Shown: piece after piece, positions 62,738-64,000 of the stretch
Layout: the number at the start of each line of letters is the position of its first letter
Numbering within the stretch: the stretch's first letter is position 1
Assembly: GCF_958979055.1 (NCBI RefSeq)
Contig: NC_084893.1
Coordinates: 27,607,487 to 27,671,486, forward strand
Source of the DNA: Alnus glutinosa
Taxonomy: Eukaryota; Streptophyta; Magnoliopsida; Fagales; Betulaceae
Direction of reading: 5' to 3'
DNA: 64,000 nt
Made by a program: the position numbers and the translations under genes
Notes under the pieces: model-generated
Database searches by the model: none
The model's input: only the letters and a program-made list of their open reading frames with translations
What the model was told of the DNA's origin: nothing

Positions 62738-64000
62738 ACATGTTTTGATAGTTAAAACATGTTCGATCTCTATATTAGTCAGCTCCGCTGGTCTTGGAAT
62801 GTTTGTGTTGTCCTCTTTGTTATTCTTCGTATTTTCATGTTCAACAAAAGCTGGTATAAGGAGGAGTCATGGTTTTTAGTTTTGTAACAATCTTGTTGTC
62901 ATCTATCCCTTCGCCAGTTCTCTAAATAATGATACTAGTTTCGTGCTCTTAATTTTTTTTTTTTTTTTATTATTATTTGAGTATTTAATCGATTCTGATA
63001 ATTAAACAATGCTTCGATCATTATCTTTGGATTCAACAAGAATAATACCGTTCTTAAAACAATAACAGCTGACGAATAAAAAACAAATATATTAGAGATT
63101 ACGTGAAATTGTTACTAAATCTCAAAGATCCTAATGAACAAATAATAATAATAATAATAATAATAAAAAACAATGTCTTTATTGGCCATTCCTATCCCTG
63201 TAAAGATTCTATACCAATATAGCCCAACACTTATAATATGATAATTTCATAAAGAGTCAGTTTGATAATGCAATTTTGCATGTTAAAAGTGTATTTTTAA
63301 ACAAAATAAAATAAAATGTCTTGTTTAGGAGAGTTTGAAAAATATGGTTAGGGCTGAAATCGTTGAAAAACTATTCTTTCAAACTGCAAGTAAAGAGATG
63401 CGTTTTTAAAATGCACAATTTTACAGGCTGAACTGTCATTTAACCAAACGTTTAACTATGTTTTTAAAAATCACATTTAAAAATATCTATTTTTTAAACC
63501 GCACATTTTAATACTGTTAAAACAAATAGACATTATTCATTAGAGAAATGCTATTTAGTATTCTCTCATCCTTATCTTATTCTCTATCCTCATCTTTCAA
63601 AAACAAACCATTGAATTTGTAGGATCAACATAGGTGAAGCTGTGTGTCCTACAAATTTAATAATTAATTTAAAAAAAAAGGAAAAATATTAGAAGGATGA
63701 AAGAATACTGTATAGTAAGGGTGTACAACCGGTTGTGGTTGCAGTTATTTCCTCATAAGTATTAACTGCAACCGCAACTAGAACCGGGGTACCCGGTTAT
63801 TCATATTTAAATAACCGCAACCGGTATTCGGTTATTAAAAACCGGTTATTCATATATTGTTGATTTTTTTTTTAATCCAATATCCAACCATTCAATATTC
63901 AATTCTAAATAGTAAATACTAGTGGACGTGCATAATTTCATTTACCATTCACCATTCATTAATCTCAATGAGCTCATAATCAAGTCTATAGATTAAATAA
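62738..64000. other. 3' flank and repeats, no gene
   Basis: This contains the STIG1-like 3' UTR, an AT-rich repeat at about 63240-63500 resembling 19220-19470, a MITE-like inverted segment at about 63535-63712 and a hAT-like end starting at 63717. No open frame is supported. Confidence 0.4.
63717..64000. mobile_element. hAT-like element, left part (cut by window end)
   Basis: It begins taagggtgtacaaccggttg, close to the left end of the element at 30352, and is rich in aaccgg/ccggtt subterminal motifs (63730-63850). The right end lies outside the window. Confidence 0.55.

Noticed and set aside
1-64000. CRISPR arrays, prokaryotic operons, viral genes or a biosynthetic cluster
   Set aside because: No regular spaced repeats, Shine-Dalgarno-led gene strings, capsid or polymerase genes, or sets of tailoring enzymes were seen; the genes are unrelated plant loci with introns.

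Overview
This window is nuclear DNA of a flowering plant, most likely a woody eudicot. The genes have plant-type GT-AG introns in AT-rich sequence, several families are plant-specific (GT61 glycosyltransferase, DUF4408/DUF761, STIG1-like, VTC2-type phosphorylase), and most intergenic DNA consists of small plant transposons, LINE remnants and microsatellites. The species cannot be fixed from sequence alone. No bacterial, viral, organellar, CRISPR or secondary-metabolite cluster features were seen. All exon models below were made by hand from reading frames, splice dinucleotides, phase and family conservation.

Layout. 1-2.8 kb: repeats and gene-poor DNA. 3.2-5.7 kb (+): ribonuclease III-like protein with two dsRNA-binding domains (RTL2 type). 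6.7 kb (+): a broken receptor-kinase exon. 7.3-8.8 kb (-): GT61 glycosyltransferase with a membrane anchor. 11.4 kb: probable solo LTR. 14.5-15.0 kb (-): DUF4408/DUF761 protein. 15.8-17.1 kb: CACTA-type element. 17.7-18.5 kb (+): 3' end of a LINE. 20.4-21.2 kb: dispersed repeat. 22.0-28.1 kb (-): condensin subunit CAP-H in 13 exons. 29.4 kb (-): second LINE RNase H relic. 30.0-34.3 kb (-): small DUF212 membrane protein whose introns hold a nested hAT-in-MITE insertion and another element. 36.9-37.8 kb: 854-bp foldback element. 40.0-42.7 kb (+): mitochondrial prohibitin. 43-51 kb: gene-poor, with MITEs and a 79-bp TA tract. 51.1-53.7 kb (+): GDP-L-galactose phosphorylase (VTC2/GGP) with its conserved ACG-initiated leader uORF. 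56.7-60.6 kb (+): bL31-type ribosomal protein whose 3.6-kb leader intron holds two LINE remnants. 62.2-62.7 kb (+): secreted STIG1-like protein. The end is repeats.

The genes are unrelated housekeeping or plant-specific loci and do not form a pathway. I found no convincing new system. The points most worth a second look are the ascorbate-control uORF of GGP, the nested transposon insertion in the DUF212 intron, the long foldback element, a five-copy MITE family, the dead LINE in the L31 leader intron, and exon-like segments downstream of CAP-H.
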